From contig JAPFBL010000068.1 in NCBI GenBank assembly GCA_026182355.1, forward strand, positions 12,189,001 to 12,253,000: 64,000 nt of DNA, read 5' to 3'. This DNA is from Hermatobates lingyangjiaoensis. Lineage: Eukaryota > Arthropoda > Insecta > Hemiptera > Hermatobatidae. Positions 37,224 to 50,420 of the stretch are shown one piece after another. Under the pieces are notes generated by a model. The model worked only from the letters and a program-made list of their open reading frames with translations. It was not told the origin of the DNA and made no database searches. How positions within the stretch are numbered: the stretch's first letter is position 1; every line of letters starts with the position of its first letter. The position numbers and the translations under genes are program-made.

Positions 37224-37380
37224 TTGATAAAAGTATCAACCGTGAAATAGAAACAAAATTAAAGCTTATGAGAACTCGGTCAGTTCTTCAGTTTCAAATT
37301 AAACTCTCATTGTCAATGTTTCAGTTTTTAATTAAAACTTTTCATAGGCAGAAGTACAACATTTTGAAACAGAAAAACTA
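37224..37380 (-). mobile_element. PLE tail family A
   Basis: Begins taaaagtatcaaccgtgaaa, then ctcggtcagttcttcag, ctctcattgtcaatgtttca, acttttcataggc. Same family and orientation as 14.4 kb. Family B, TA, family A occurs in the same order at 62.9-63.26 kb, where family A lies in the opposite orientation. Confidence 0.65.
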
Positions 37381-37920
37381 AGTATTACATTAAAATTTGT
37401 GTACAAGAAAAATAGTCTTTAGATTTTTATATCTTATTTAAATCATATTGCTTTATAATTATTTATGTAAGCGACTTCAACTACGAGAATGCAATAATAA
37501 ATGAGCATGAGGAAAATGGAAAAGAGTATTACTTCTTTCACAATGGTGTTAATCTTTTCACTTAGAATCGATCTGACCTGTGCGGAGTCAGCCTCCAAGA
37601 ACTTGTAAAATCTCATCAATGTTGAAGACATTTAGGAATTCATATTACAGAAACAGACGCACGAACATGTTCATATGTAGGGATTTATTAAGTTTTAGTA
37701 CAGAAACAGTCCTGCAAACATTTAAGAACATGAAATGATTATTAATTAATTACTAAATTTAAATGGAAATATATTAAAGAATTTTACAAAAAGTATCGCA
37801 CTATATATGCTGTAAAAGTATATGCACTGTAAAAATCGTTCTCAATATTGCTAGAACTGTGAAATTATGAACAATTTAAAAATCTTTAAATATGTGTAGT
37901 AAATACTCAGCATTTAATAT
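37381..37920. other. no recognisable feature
   Basis: AT-rich, no gene seen. Confidence 0.45.
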
Positions 37921-39380
37921 AGAATGCCCCAAATAAATGTGTACACTTTTTAAATAATTGTAATCTGGGTGTTTATTATAATTGGTTTATTTTAAAAAAT
38001 TAAAAAAATGTAAAAGCATCATTGTGTTGTTTTGGCATCGCCTGTTCCAAACTGCTCTGATACAGGCACTGCCGATAACGTGGAGGATGTCCAAAAAATG
38101 TCCGTTTTAGCAGTTGATAACTTATTTTGTTTGTTTTTAGCTGTAAAATCGTGGTAAGTGGAAAAGTTACATTCCAGGTTAGACCATTTTATTGACGACG
38201 ATGATATAGACTACAGTTATACATGGAAAGTAGAACGAAAAAGAATATATTAAGACAAATATTCTTTGGAGTGATGTGTTTACCACATTCCAATAAAATG
38301 GTTCGAGTTAGGGTTTGTTGGTTTTAAACCGGTTTTAAAATCCAGTTTTTTGGAGAAAATTATGAAATTCTAAAACCGGTTTTCGGTTGAAAATATCGGT
38401 TTTCAATGTATGAATAACCCTTAAAAAAATTTGAAAATGACAAATGTAGCCTTGAAAACACTCTTACAAGCGGTTTGGTTCATAGAATCATATGGTCCGA
38501 TTTAATAACATGGTTATTATACATATAATATAGTTATAAAATAATATGGTTATTATAAAAATATTAAAATATATTGTTTTTATTTATTCGAACCCTTTGC
38601 TGAATAACTCCTTTCACTATTATAAAAATATTTACATCCTTATATGTGAAGATTTTGCATAAACAACGAATAATTGGTTTTAAAGTTATTTAATCCTGGT
38701 CAACTATTATTTCTTTGTTCTACTAAATTGCATAAACAAATTTTACTATCAATAAAATTGAACAGTAAATAATTTCAGTCAAAAACTGCTTTTAATCACT
38801 GTACAGTTTCTGTTAAAATTTTTGTTTGATCACAGAATATTTGAGCAAAAAAATTTTTTATGAAATTTGAAACCGGTTAAAACCAGTTTTCTGGAAAAAT
38901 TACTATTCGAAAACCGGTTTTCTAAAATGTCAGTTTTTGTATAAGCCCTAGGTAGTTCGATTAACCATCGCAATCGCAGCTTCAGAGGACCTGAGAATCC
39001 ATAGTTATGATCTATTGTTATGTTAATTCATCAGAAATTACTGTATGGTGCGGATTATTACCAAGAGGATCAACTGGATAATTTTTGACCTCACTGGAGC
39101 TGGTCATGTTTAATTAAACTAATGGCAATTTTCCAAGTACCACTTCAGTCTGGATCATTGTCATTAAGGAAATGGTCTAATATTGAATATAACTCTTCTA
39201 CTTACATAGTTTTTACAACCAAAAGCAAACAATTGAGATATCAGCTTCCAAAAGATGTACACATTTTTTTGGGATACCATCCGCTTTTTCGGCAGTTTCT
39301 AGACCAGAATGGACAACAGTTTGGGAACAAACAGTATAATATTGCTTGTAAATTTGTTCACATGTCTTAAATAAAACGAA
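37921..39380 (+). pseudogene. mariner/IS630-type transposase fossil, interrupted
   Basis: gaatgccccaaataaatgtg, tacacttttt near 37922 resembles a mariner-type terminal repeat (GTCCCAxAAGTxTGTxxAC). Before the inserted element the frame reads ILWSDVFTTFQ, stop, NGS; after it, SINHRNRSFRGPENP and stop. Joined at the target site this follows the family pattern WSDExxFxLNGxVNxxNxRxWGxENP, which contains the second catalytic aspartate region. The aspartate of WSD is kept. A LYGADYYQED stretch may be the VWCGLxxxGIIG segment. There are several stops. The open frame at 39122-39370 is not recognisable as the C-terminus. The hAT-like insertion at 38309-38954 is younger than this copy. Confidence 0.55.
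38309..38954. mobile_element. hAT-like non-autonomous element
   Basis: The left end is tagggtttgttggttttaaa, ccggtttt. The right end has aaccggttttctaaaatgtc, tataagccctaggta. CCGGTTTT repeats near both ends, in opposite orientations, look like subterminal motifs. gttcgagt (38301-38308) and gttcgatt (38955-38962) match at 7 of 8 bases, fitting the 8-bp duplication typical of hAT elements. The right end has four bases (ggta) after CCCTA, so the exact boundary is uncertain. No transposase inside. Confidence 0.6.
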
Positions 39381-42300
39381 TACAGTAAACACCGAAATTA
39401 AAATTATTTAAAATATGTATAATTTTCTTCGTCACCCTTTACATACTAAATGTTTTAAACGTGCAATCTCAACGTAAAGTAAGTCTAAGGAAAGAACATT
39501 CAGAGAAACAAAAACTTGTATCATTAAATCCTTTGTCATACTATAATCTAAACGTTGACTATTCCAATTTTAGTGATCAACACTGCAGTCATTACAGTTG
39601 ACGGCTGCATTATTGCTTAAAAGGAATATTGCTTGTAATTAAAATAAATAATTACAAAACATTACAGTAAGCTTGCGAGAAATCGGAGAAGGAAAGTTAT
39701 GACGAAACCTTATATAAAAATGTCGATTTAGATTAAACAAAATGTTAATAGTTATTAAATTATTTAAATAATCTAATAAAGGACGTCAAGTTTAAAAAAT
39801 AGAAATAATATGATTTTTTTCGAAGTTATGTCATTGTTTATTAATTGTTATGCTAAATAAGTAAGCCTTTCAGTTTGTTGCAAAAACATACTGCTTTCGT
39901 CTCTTATTTGATTTTTGCGCCATGGTTTGTGATATAAATCTCAGTTTCTGTTGGGAATTTATTTTTATTTTATCCCATACTCTATTAAGAAAGGTCCTGG
40001 GGTTTTTCTCAATTATTTATCCACCTGAATTATGTTAACGATATAATAACGTTCTTTAAAGTTGCTATTTACTTTCCCGGTAGGTTTACATTTTTATTCC
40101 ATAACTTTCTAGGCCAATTGTTTTTAAATTAAGAGTTTTTGAATTACCATACTAATTTTAATACTAATACTAATAATTAGTAATAATTATTATTAATAAT
40201 TATTAGTAAATATTAGTAATACTAATAATTAGTATGGTAATTTATACTCAAATAAATTGATTGTGTTAAAAAAAATTTGTTCATTATTTGAGAAAATTTA
40301 ACTGAACTAGGTAAGTGAAAACCATTTTCAATTCGTAAGTGAAAAAACATTTTCAATTCGTTTTTTCTTTTGTTTCAATTAATTTCATTTGTTAGTTCCT
40401 ATTAATATTACGGTGTTAGCAGTTGTATGCTATTTTAGAATTAATCAAATATTTTTAACTTTACTGTTGCACTACACTTCAAACTTCATGAATTCTTGTA
40501 TTATTTTTTGTTTGAACATCTTGGGTAATAGGTGTAATTTCGAGTCATTACTGCTCTGATGATATCCTGCTGTTTTATCGTCTCTACTATATTATAACTT
40601 CATTTTAATGGCATTTCTTCATTTCCACTTGAAGAGGAACATCAGGTTTGCACCCATTATGAAATGGTACTGGATTACCACGCTTTAAGTACCTCTTATT
40701 TCTCGAATAGCTAATGTGAAGTTCGTGAAAGCGGCAGCATTGGAATCTCTGAAGACAACTTCCACTCCTCTAAGACTCTAGTTCACAGGGGTTCAGCAAA
40801 CCTGTAGTCACAACTGGCTATACACATGGCTTACCTCTAAACAGTTAAAAAATTAAGATAACAGCAATGTTTAGGTTTCATAATGTTTATTTGCAGTTAA
40901 CAACAGTGAGTCGAAAAACTTAAAATAATATATTAATTACTATTTATTAAATATTATATTCCTTTTTCTTTCTAAGTGTACTTCTTCAATTTTTTAATTC
41001 TTTATTATTATAAAATATAATAACCATGAAAAAATTTGATGTTGAGACTTTGACGAATTTAGAAGTATTGAGGTCTCAAAAATTCTTTTTGATGGTTTTT
41101 CGATCATGTCTGTGTGAATGTGAGTGGGTGTGTATCCAAAAGTTAAAAGCTTGTTAGAACGCTATGGGCTACACTGTGTGACAATTCAAATGCATGATTT
41201 ACATGGTATGAAGCTTATAATTCACATGTGCCCTATTATTTGAGCTTATATTCCATCATGGAGACACGGGATTTTTTTTAGCAAAACTGTATTTATGGAC
41301 ACCATCCCCCCCCCACCCTAAATTACAAACTAAAGAGTATTGAAAATTTTGGAATACTGTATAACTGCCAATAGAATTAGCAGAACTGAAAAATCAAAAA
41401 GAGCTATAAAATCTGATAACTCAACTTATCGGATTTGACATTTTGTAATTAAATCCAGTCATACATAACGCATTTTTTAAGGTTTAATAGCAGATACATG
41501 AATATATTTGAAACAATTAATTTGATGTGTACAGACAATATAATTTAAAAAAAACTATAAAAATAAAAGCTTTACAATCATATTATTTATGATGATCGCA
41601 TGTTTGAAGGAATGTCTGGTGTTTGAGTTGCAGTAACTTCACGTGCAGCAACCCTCGACATAACTATTCATTGGACTTATAATTTTCAGCGTGTTCAGAA
41701 CTCCATTGTTTTTTATAATACTATATTAACAGACTGCAACTTATTTTTTCATTATATAATACATATATAATAATATATCTACTACTTTTTGGCCACTTCT
41801 TCCAGTGATTGAACAAACATGAAATATCGTATAAAAATTATCGTACTACAAATATATCATAACCTTATAATATAGAATAAATAATAGTGCATTATAAACG
41901 CCAATAATACTACATATAGTAATATGAGAGTTTTAGGAAAATAAAAATTTGGTTATGCTACCCAAGAATGTGCATATGATCTTCTTAATAAAAAATGAGG
42001 AATATTTGATGACACTGTCTTCAGATTATGCAAAATGCTTTCTAAATTGTGAAAAAATTGGAAAAAAAATGAAAAATGGTCTGGAAATATCTAATGAGGT
42101 CCTTATAGCTCTTTAAGGAGAAAGAAGATTAATATTGAACTATTTGAATTACATGTCTGAATCTTCGTAGATTATGGAAAATCTGAAAATGATATTTAGT
42201 AGCTAAGCGTGCAAACGCATGTTCTGCTGTTAACACTAGTCTTTGTAGACCACGAGGTCATAACACATAATCTTTATTTTAACTCTACAATAGTGGTATA

Positions 42301-45300
42301 GCTGCTGTGGCGTACCAGTGGTACGCCAACAATGTACGACTATGAAAACGAGGATAAATGGAAATGTGTCCAACCCTTTATTATAGTGTCAAAGTATAAT
42401 GTACTCAACAGTAGCTAAAGAATAAAAGACCAATATTCAAAAACAAGAAAATTATCAATTTAATTAATGTTATCATAGCAGTATGAGTTTAGAAACTAAG
42501 ATTGAAATCTATTTTTTTTTTAAAAAGTCTGAAATTGACCGATTTTGCACGTCTTCTGTGATGGCTTTGATACGAAGAGCAGAGCTCTTGTATTTCTTTC
42601 TCTACTTTACTTGAGGATGGATAGCCTTCACACAATTTTTGTGTATCCTAGATCAAGTAAGCATATTCCTTTTTCTTTGGTTTCTATCGCCGAATGGTAA
42701 ATTATATACATACATACATAATGAGAAAAGTTTTTTCCACGGGGGATTTTTTCTGGTGGGAATATTCTATTTATAGAATATTTTCGCAAGTCAACGAATT
42801 GAATTCAAATAATCACTTGGATTGGAGGCATTTTGATTTCAATAACTAGGCTCTAGTCAGAACTGGCCAAAAATTAATAATGATATCAGTGTAAATAAAT
42901 TAACTTTCATGTGAGTGCCTGGAAAAGAGGCTCTATTCGGGAACGAAGCAGTGAGCTACTTGTAAAAAGTTGGAACCTTAAAATTTATAATAAATATTAA
43001 CTATCATTACAGAGAACTACTATCAGTTGCTTACTTCATTTTTAAAATTAAAAGGTAATCATAAACCCATAATGTCTGAAAATAAAATAAATAAAAATAA
43101 GAATTAACTTCTGGTTAACAAAATTGTATATATTCCATTAAAATAAATGTTTGGATAAGCGTATTTAAGAGCAGATAATTGAATATTTAAAGATAAATCA
43201 GGAAGAACTGCTTACTTGGATAACTGTAATAAACTATAGACTTTGCAGATGCAGATAAGTCTTTGGTTAACCAATGTCGCAATCAGCAGCTCGTTACTTA
43301 AGGAGCTTGCAAGGATCAAATATTAATCCTAAGTTTATAAACTGTGATTCCATTTTAAGGGAATTCCCAGATTACAAACTTTCATACTATCAGGCAGTTT
43401 AATGTAATTAGTAATCCAACCAATTGCGTCATCATTCTTTACCTATGAGAATCACACAAGCAATATGAATTAGTTTGCAAGAATGCTTAAACAGTTAATT
43501 TGAATTTGTAATTCGTATCAGACAGTAACAAACTTTCTTCTATGAAACTTACTTACATAGTCACTAATATCTGAATCTTTCCATGCTATTTCATTACAAA
43601 AATTACTTCAATTAAGAGAACCATTGAACTGAACCTACGGTCAACTTCATTTACTTGTAGTGAACATCATAATTATTAACTTTGAACCAAAGATCAATAC
43701 TGATGAATCACTATTACAAAACGAAAATGTTTCAGACAATGTATTGTCAAATTTTGAGTTAGTCTAGCAGCTGGAACAATCGTATATGTTGCTGCATGAT
43801 TTTGAAACTGAAGAAATAGTGACTGTTCAAAGCAAATCAAGTGTTGAGAAATTTGATTTCAGAGAGAGAATTTGTGCAAAGAAAATTAGATGGATTTGCA
43901 GTTTTCTAGTACCTATATCTAGACACCTGTTAAGTATCTCGACACCTATACAGTCTCTAGTAAAGTATAAATTTGTTGGTTGTCTCACATTATATTATAC
44001 GAGTACATGAATACTTCTGACACAATGAAGACGTGAATGCATCACCGATACATTTATTATTTACAATTTACTGAATGTTTTCACCATTGTTGTTAGACAT
44101 TATATCTATCAATCTAATCATATTTCAAATTATCAAGCAATTGAACTATAAATTTAAATTATCGTAATTAATCAAATATTGGAAACATTTGTACTCATTA
44201 AACATTTTCTTAAAAGTTAATATCAAATAATTAACTATTAGTTTATTTGTAACTGTGGTTTAATCCAAGTGAGGTTATCTGCTGATATCTTGCTTTCTTC
44301 TTATTAACAAGTGGATTTTACGGGTATGGCGTCACTACGGTATAGTTTGACGTTGTTAAAGTGTCTGTAAGTTTTACTGCTTCTGGAAGAGAGATATATT
44401 ATTTTCATCGATTTACTTATGTTTAGATACCAGTCAACTAAAATTATAAGATTATTATGCGTCTTATAAATAATGAATATGAATGGCGTAGCTTGCAGTC
44501 AAGGAATAGAAAAATTGACCAGACAACCTACGAAATCTACCTCCCATTAAGGGTTCCAAACTTTTAGTATTAACCTCGTATATTAATCAAAACTTACGAA
44601 ATGTAATTATCATACAGTTTTAAATGTTATTAAGTTTCTTTTTTATATAAGCTATTGGGTTTATTAATGTTAGTTATATTCTCTAAAAAAAACTTTTTTG
44701 TTTAATACCTAACCTTTTTTACAAATTTATCTCGTCCAAACAGCTCAGATAGTTTAGACTGTGTAAAACTGCTATTTTTTCAATATTAACTCATTCAATT
44801 AATGAAGTTAACTGATTAAGCAGTGTTGATTATTTCAAAGTTTCCATTACTCCGTAATCTCATGATTGCATGATTCCAATATCATTTTTTCGTTTAACTT
44901 AAATTACTGTTTGGATAAACTCCTTATTGCGTATATACAAATATTCCAAGGAAAATTTAGTTAGTCCTTGCTTCTTCATATTTCCGTCTTTTTAAATGTA
45001 ATAATAATTACTTCTTCAATTGGAAAGGAATCTCCGAACTTACTGCGAAAAAAAAATTTTCAGGAACAACTAGTTCACTTAATCAGTGTTAATTAAATGT
45101 GGCAATTGAAATGGATGTCATGACCAATTTTGTCAATCCTAGAAGCGTCTGTGTTTCAATTATGCGACATTTATTTACAAATAGAATTAGGAGGTACTGA
45201 AAAGCTTCAAATATTAATATGGTCATTACTGTGTGTCTAAATTAAATATCAAGCCATATTTGCAGGGTTCGTTACCTTCTAGCAATTTGTCTCAATCAAA

Positions 45301-46137
45301 GTTTCGACACAGAGTAAAACTTTCTGATCTTTTCTGACGAGAACAGATTGAACTTAACTGTTAGTTACATATTCTCTTTTTGATTTTGGTTGTAGTTTTG
45401 ACTTTCTACAAACAACATATTCCTACTAACAGCTATTCATTTTTTTTTAGTAATAATAATTTTTCCCTTAACTGTAGTAGTTGATTTAATGAGAGCATTA
45501 ATAGTTAATAGTTTAATACAGAAACTTTGTTTAATGGCATCTTAAAAAATAAAGAGTTGAAATTACATCACACTGTTTTTTCTCTTTTTGAGGTGTGTAA
45601 TTATTTATTATCCATTTCATTAAAACTTAGAAAAATGAAAATTTAAGGAAAAATTACTCATTAAAAATCAAAACATTTATTAATACTGAATGCGTATATG
45701 GTTTGATAAACTGATTGTTGTTTGTTATAGAAAATTTTGTCGAAAAATGGATGTTTTTGTTTAAATTTTGGCTTAATTATGTTTGTTGATGGTATACTTT
45801 GTAAGACACCAAAATTAATTTTGTTATGAAAGAAATCAATATAATTAATCCTTATTCCTTACTATTTTAAATACTTCTAGGAAAGATTTGCTAGTTTGAA
45901 AGACATTGTAATACATTTTTGACACATTATATTGATTTTAAGAATGTTTCACTAGAAAATTAGATAATCTTAGGAAAAGGTTTTAAGTTTTTCATGTTTA
46001 CACATATCATTAATGTAACTAACTTTGTGCAAATACCTCGTTGAAAAATATGGGAAATGAAGTCATCAATGAAAAATAAAAGAAAGCACGTTTTTAAGAT
46101 AAAATCCTGATACTAAGGTAGTGCAATCAGTTATTAT
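39381..46137. other. long AT-rich stretch without genes
   Basis: I see no gene. An inverted repeat at about 40127-40250 is built of ctaataattag units (arms flanked by accatactaat and attagtatggt). A short poly(C) lies at 41306-41315. The 74-codon frame at 43786-44010 has no recognisable domain. Confidence 0.5.
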
Positions 46138-47290
46138 GTGGTATTTACTCATTGTAGGGTAAAGAGCTAATGATATGGTCTCCACATATACAAATTTTTT
46201 CGTATAAACAACGCATTTCGAAGAGTTAGTGTTCTTCTTCAGGCATTAACTAAAAAATTCAATGTCATCACAGAGTTATCTATTGTACAAAGTAAATATA
46301 GTACAACATAAAATAAAATAAGGAAAAGGGTCGAACCTACGGGTGAGTGTCTGTGGTACAACTGACTGGGTATAGGATTGAAGTGGATGAGAGTATGTAT
46401 AGAGTGTACATTTGTTTCATATTAGAAGGCTGGTACATTTCTTTGTTATTTTTTTTTTAAAGGTTAGGCAAGGCCTTTATATTTGCTCTAAGACTAAGTG
46501 TAGAAAACATATTGAAAATATAAGACAGAGAACTGTAACGAAATACAAAGAACAAATATAAAAATATTTTTTTATATAAGTAAATTAAGAAAAGTTGTGC
46601 ACTTAGGAATTTGCTTATTGAGGCAAGCAGAAGAATTATTGTGAAGTAATTTGTTATTTGCATACCTTTCTAAAATAGTTATTTTGCTGAATTTATTATT
46701 TCTCTGTAATATTTGTATGTTTGGTCTGGATCAAATTGGTGGTTATTGATGACTAAATGTTTGGCAAAATGGGATAAGAATTGATTATTGTTGTTGGATT
46801 TGGTTTTCTGTTTAACATCTTGTATATGTTCTTTTATTCTTTTGTTAAATTATCTTAGTGTCATGCCAATGTAATGCGAAGGGCAATTAGCGCACGACAA
46901 TTTATATACATCTCTAAGAGACAGGGGTTCTTGAACTCTTTTTGAAGATAACAGGGACTTATACAATAATACTGGGACCCATTCGACTCACACTCCATTG
47001 TAAATGTGATGAGGGGATTTATTCGGTTTAATAAACTCAACAATAAATCAAGATGTCTTCAGTTTCCTTCAAAGATAGCGAAGACATCATCAGCATATCC
47101 TCTCCAGAACAAAATTGATTTAGATAGAGGTTCGTCAGAGGAAAACAACCTTTTCTCCAAAGAACTTAAAAAGAGATCAGCAAACAGAGGGGAGACATTA
47201 GTCCTATCGGAATGCCTGTACTGGACTGCTTATAAAATTTGTCGTTAAAACAAAAGTAGTTAAAACACAAAATCCTGATAAAATAAAAAT
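46138..47290 (-). pseudogene. Penelope-like element: RT and GIY-YIG remnant with 3' tail
   Basis: This is the most complete PLE here. From 47290 downward the minus strand reads NYFCFNDKFYKQ, STGIPIGLMSPL (RT motif with the G-x-P-x-G core), then after a frameshift GYADDVFAIFEG with the catalytic YADD, stop, LLSLLNRINPLITFTMECES, DVYKLSCANCPSHYIGMTLR (CxxC then YIG), stop, FNKRIKEHIQDVKQK, FLSHFAKHLVINNHQFDP. The RT makes cDNA and the GIY-YIG domain nicks target DNA; RT followed by GIY-YIG is the PLE signature. Below about 46450 comes a tail shared with the 21.5-kb insert (ggtacaactgactg, tttcatattagaaggt), and then the core at 46215-46242 (CTGAAGA, aGAACAC, damaged partner, GAAA). Multiple stops and shifts make it dead. 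The N-terminal half is missing. Confidence 0.8.
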
Positions 47291-47890
47291 GAATAGTTGC
47301 TTTTTCTTTAATCAGTTAGATTGAAAAGCATCAGCTCATTTAATAACGGAACTATATGTTACTGTAACATCCAATGAGCAGTAAAATTCTACTGATTAGA
47401 ATTCCACTTATGCAACATTACTTATATGAAATTATCTTCCATAGCAGATTAGGAATCCTGTAATTATGTCTTGGAACAAACAAATGTATGGCTAGGAATA
47501 TTCAGGAGATGTGTTGATCATGAAAATTGATGGATAAATTATGTGAATGATTAATCATTTCATGCCATTTTAATCCGTTTTGGAATTTTTTGATGAAGTA
47601 TTAAGCCCCTCCTGCTGAAATGAAGTTAGCCTTCCTATTAGCAACTAATCCTTAAAGCATGTTATGCAAAAGTTTAATTATTTTGTTGATAACAGTTTGT
47701 ATAAATTTAGCTGATATCATTCATAACTAAAGATTTTTTACATTCTATGAAATTAATTGCTTATTAACGTTCTGTATCGTTTCTGTTTTTTTAAGAATTT
47801 CAGTGCTAGTCTAAAAACAGTCAAATACGTAACATGTGATTATTATTTCTAATTATAGAACTGAGGTATTATATTCGTTATATTTATGTT
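47291..47890. other. no recognisable feature
   Basis: AT-rich; nothing seen. Confidence 0.45.
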
Positions 47891-48160
47891 GGGGTGCCAG
47901 GTTAGCTCAGTGGTTAATGTGCTCGCCTATGAACTGGTGGGTCCGTGGTTCGATACCCACTCTGGCCCACGGTTTATTCACTTGGGAGATGAATAAATCT
48001 AAGCGTTTCGTCCCTCGGAGAGGATGCTAAACCGTCGGTCCCGAGTCTGTAAGATGTCAGTTACCCTTTAAAAATACCTACGCTAAATACATTTGGGTTT
48101 GGCAAAATTTAGGAATCCTAATGTGGAATCACTGATCAAAGAAAAAAACCGTAAGGGCTA
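47891..48160 (+). mobile_element. tRNA-derived SINE
   Basis: The tRNA-like head is at 47894-47969, with a pol III A box (ggttagctcagtgg) and B box (ggttcgataccc at 47947), followed by tctggcccacgg. A conserved-looking central domain follows at 48009-48050: cgtccctcggagaggatgct, aaaccgtcggtcccgagt. This resembles the CGGATG..TAAACCG.GGTCCC domain of mollusc and other metazoan SINEs. The composition is far more GC-rich than the flanks. The 3' end is not clear; it fades after about 48120. Transcription would be by RNA polymerase III from the internal promoter, with mobilisation by a partner LINE. Confidence 0.8.
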
Positions 48161-48720
48161 ACGTTTTTAACCCGCTAGGGAATCGGTTTAAACAAATATA
48201 TTTATATTGATATTGTATAGAACACAGGGTGTCATACTGGCTGATTGTGTAGAGAATATTGTGGTTTAAAAATATCGTCAATTGTAATCTAATATATACA
48301 GCAATGTTTGATAAAGATGACACGAAGTAAATTTATCTAAGTGAGGTGTGATGTATTAAAGTGAAACATGAATGGCCGGATGAAGAGTTGTGTATTAGTG
48401 GAAGTCTACTAGTGGAGGACAGTTAGGAAGGAGAGCAAAGTGACGAGGAGAAGTGGCAATAAACGCGAGTGTAACAGATGGCCCCGCTCCAGTCACTCGT
48501 CGATATAAACTTGGTCGGTTAGAACTTCATACACCGGATAAATCTCCTCCCTAATCTCAGCTAACCATTAACGTTTATTTATTGCATCTACTAAGTATTT
48601 GTCTAGGCCCTATCCAGTCTTTATCTTAAACAACTATAAATATCCCCTTCATACACGGTAATTTATCTCAACGTTTGAAACTTGTTCCTTTAATTCATTT
48701 TAACGTCATGCGTTGTGGGT
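48161..48720. other. patch with retroelement-like composition
   Basis: About 48370-48560 is purine-rich then GC-balanced (gtggaggacagttaggaagg, caataaacgcgagtgtaaca, gatggccccgctccagtcac). An ATAAA-like signal followed by this could be part of an LTR, but no second copy is present. Confidence 0.25.
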
Positions 48721-49914
48721 TCGTAATTTCATGATTTTGCCGAAGTTTTTGACTATTTCTTCTTTTGTACCAAATATTTGTTGTATACATTCCAACTTCT
48801 TAAAAATATCGTTTTCTTATTACGGTGGTTAAGGAACAACATAAATGACTATCTTGTGCTCGAAAGTAATGTACTATTCACATTATCATCTATTGCATAT
48901 TTTATTGCTATTTCAATGCCTTAGCTTTAGCTTCATTTCTATTTGTATGTTAACATTTCAAATAAAACCACCATTCCAATTTAACAATCTTATTAATTAA
49001 GAGTGCTACGAATGAGCACTAACTATACTGAAGGTACAACCATATTTCCTCGTTCATGTTGCCTACAACATCACCTGCATAGAAATACCAAAACACAATT
49101 AATCTATAGATATGTGAAACCTAATGTCTAATCATATAACATTCAGCAATTCAGTTTTAAATCAGAATTGTAGAAGTGAAAACAAACAACAAATTAATAG
49201 GATTGAAACGATATAAAGTCAATTGAATTGGATTTTTTTTTTCATTAATTAAAATATTCAACCGTAGATTGCTCTGTAAATTTTCTATAAATTTGTATCG
49301 CTTAGTTTTCAATTAATGTTGCTAAAAAAGTTTTATATGCTTTTGAAGAGTAATAGATGGTTTTAATTATAAAAGCAGATGAGATTTATTGTTTGAAGTA
49401 TTATTTACAAAATGTTAGCAATGTCATTTAATCTTGGTCGACATATTTATGCAGAAAATAGGAACTATATGGTTTCAATAGAACGTTTATTTACCTTGAA
49501 ATGTAATACAAAATAATAATGTTTTATAGCAATATTGCAATAAGAGACGTAAAATTCATTAAATATAAAATCGAAAATCATCAGATTTGACAATGAGTTG
49601 ATTTGGAAAGAATAAAGACAGTTTAATCTTATTTATCTCAAACTGCAAAGCAATTAAAAATAGGCAAGTTAAATTACAAATATTTATTGAAGTTGGCTTT
49701 AAGCCAGTAATTTACTTGTTAAGCTAGATTGTGGTCTTTTTTATTTGTACTAACTGTTCTTCGTAGTTCATACATATATTTTATTGGTGAATTGAATATT
49801 CAAGTGGATGGAAAAAATACCTTTACTTATTTTATTTCTATGACTATGTTATTAGTTACATAAACAGTTAAATAAAAAAAACCTAGTTACTTATGTAATA
49901 AGTAGTCGGGATCA
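48721..49914. other. no recognisable feature
   Basis: AT-rich, no gene seen. Confidence 0.45.
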
Positions 49915-49924
49915 TTTTTTAATT

Positions 49925-50420
49925 GTTTTCATTTGTATGTACTTTACTTAAGCATATTTAAAAAGTCAATTAAACTAATTAGTTATCCATTATTTCTGTA
50001 ATAATTATTACGAAATATTCATTAAAGATTTCGTTTTTTTTTTAATGAATTCTATCAAAGTAGTTAAAGAAGAATAGAAATAAACAAAATCTAATGTTTT
50101 GGTACAGTCAACTGAATCAATAAAAGCTTTCTTATGTTTTTAAATTGATCAGCTGGCTGGAATGAGTGAATGGTGCCTCAGGGAAAATATACTTTTTTTT
50201 TATAAAATATAAAAAAAATTCCCTTTATTGTGAATATTATATTCATTTGTATGTACTTTACTTAAGTACTTTGAATAAGTTAATCAAACTGATTCCTTAT
50301 TTCAATAATGATAGTTGTATAAAATAATACATTTTTACTTATAAAATTTAAACTGAATCAATAAATGCCAGTTGTTCTTTTATTGATAATAGGGATCATA
50401 TTTAATAGAATTGATAAATT
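49925..50420 (+). repeat. diverged direct duplication, about 300-bp period
   Basis: catttgtatgtactttactt, aag occurs at about 49930 and about 50235. Each copy is followed by an aatcaaact-like segment and later by ctgaatcaataaa (about 50110 and 50352). Confidence 0.6.

Noticed and set aside
47894..47969. Functional tRNA gene
   Set aside because: A and B boxes are present, but a SINE body follows directly and I could not fold a full cloverleaf with a convincing acceptor stem.
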